Assembly: GCA_036389315.1 (NCBI GenBank) | Contig: DASVQF010000051.1 | Span: 62,001-126,000 of the forward strand | Origin: DASQYE01 sp036389315 | GTDB taxonomy: Bacteria > Acidobacteriota > Blastocatellia > Pyrinomonadales > Pyrinomonadaceae | Reading direction: 5' to 3' | DNA length: 64,000 nucleotides | In this document: one piece after another, positions 63,738 through 64,000 of the stretch | Layout: the number at the start of each line of letters is the position of its first letter | How positions within the stretch are numbered: position 1 is the stretch's first letter | Program-made: the position numbers and the translations under genes | Notes under the pieces: generated by a model | What the model was told of the DNA's origin: nothing | Database searches by the model: none | Seen by the model: the letters and a program-made list of their open reading frames with translations, nothing else

Positions 63738-64000
63738 GTGCTTGTCGAGTAGATCGTGAACGGTTTTCTCCTGAACGAGAGGCTGTGGCCGGGTTGCGAA
63801 GCATGGCCTCTCAGGTTAGCTTCCCCTCCTTTTTGTTAAGTACGATTTCGCGGATCACGCCCAAAATCCCGCGCCTCAGCTCGCACATCTCGCTTTCGGC
63901 CCGTAGATTCGGATGCGGCCGCCGCCCTCATCTCTCAAACTCGCCGCTGCTCCATCAATCTTTTGTCCTCCGCCGCCTTCGCCCTCCGACAAGAGACCCC
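63738..64000. other. Right-edge region, no gene called
   Basis: 263 bases after the S8 protease. I find no supported start, ribosome site, RNA gene or repeat. Any gene here would be a small piece of one outside the window. Confidence 0.4.

Overview
This 64 kb window is a dense, GC-rich (about 60 percent or more) bacterial chromosome segment with about 52 recognisable protein genes on both strands. I see no rRNA, tRNA, insertion sequence, prophage or CRISPR array. The gene mix suggests an Acidobacteriota lineage, most likely Blastocatellia-like: a Ser/Thr kinase with a long TPR tail, an S8 protease with GDGVL repeats, many small secreted proteins, and a Thermus-type isocitrate dehydrogenase next to purEK. 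The phylum call is inference from gene style, with no marker gene to confirm it.

Layout. 1-6.3 kb: the edge of a pterin dehydratase gene, then a serine-biosynthesis block (DUF1015 protein, serA, serC) interrupted by an SLBB export protein and a short-chain dehydrogenase, then an RRM protein. 6.7-13.3 kb: a secreted protein whose domain recurs at 36 kb, an acetyltransferase, a polysaccharide deacetylase, icd and purEK. 13.5-20.9 kb: the kinase-TPR protein, a 66-residue protein, a secreted dual-specificity phosphatase, an FAD enzyme and membrane proteins. 21.5-28.3 kb: an ergothioneine locus (egtB divergent from egtD, glutamate-cysteine ligase and an ABC transporter of EgtV/EgtU design). 28.6-36.2 kb: EEP nuclease/phosphatase, phospholipase D-like, Uma2, M1 peptidase, quinone reductase and lipid kinase. 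36.2-41 kb: a TolC protein with an extra C-terminal domain, then rpiB and tkt. 41.1-48.8 kb: small secreted and zinc-ribbon proteins, then a beta-barrel protein behind a possible sigma-54 promoter, facing a chaperone-like gene and two pilin-like paralogues; together these look like a non-canonical chaperone-usher system. 48.8-56.9 kb: a GH2 enzyme, galE, a GH1-RmlD fusion, glf and a glycosyltransferase, pointing to a galactofuranose-containing glycan. 57.5-63.7 kb: a tightly packed methyltransferase, DinB and PEP-synthase-like operon, then the S8 protease.

Two genome-scale patterns run through the window. Many gene boundaries carry a long hairpin built from short direct repeats (GGGATGA or GTGACAA type), probably acting as terminators. 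The palindrome TGGGCCCA occurs at least 20 times, about ten times my rough composition-based expectation.

The best candidates for an under-described system are the ergothioneine synthesis-plus-transport locus and the barrel/chaperone/pilin-like cluster.
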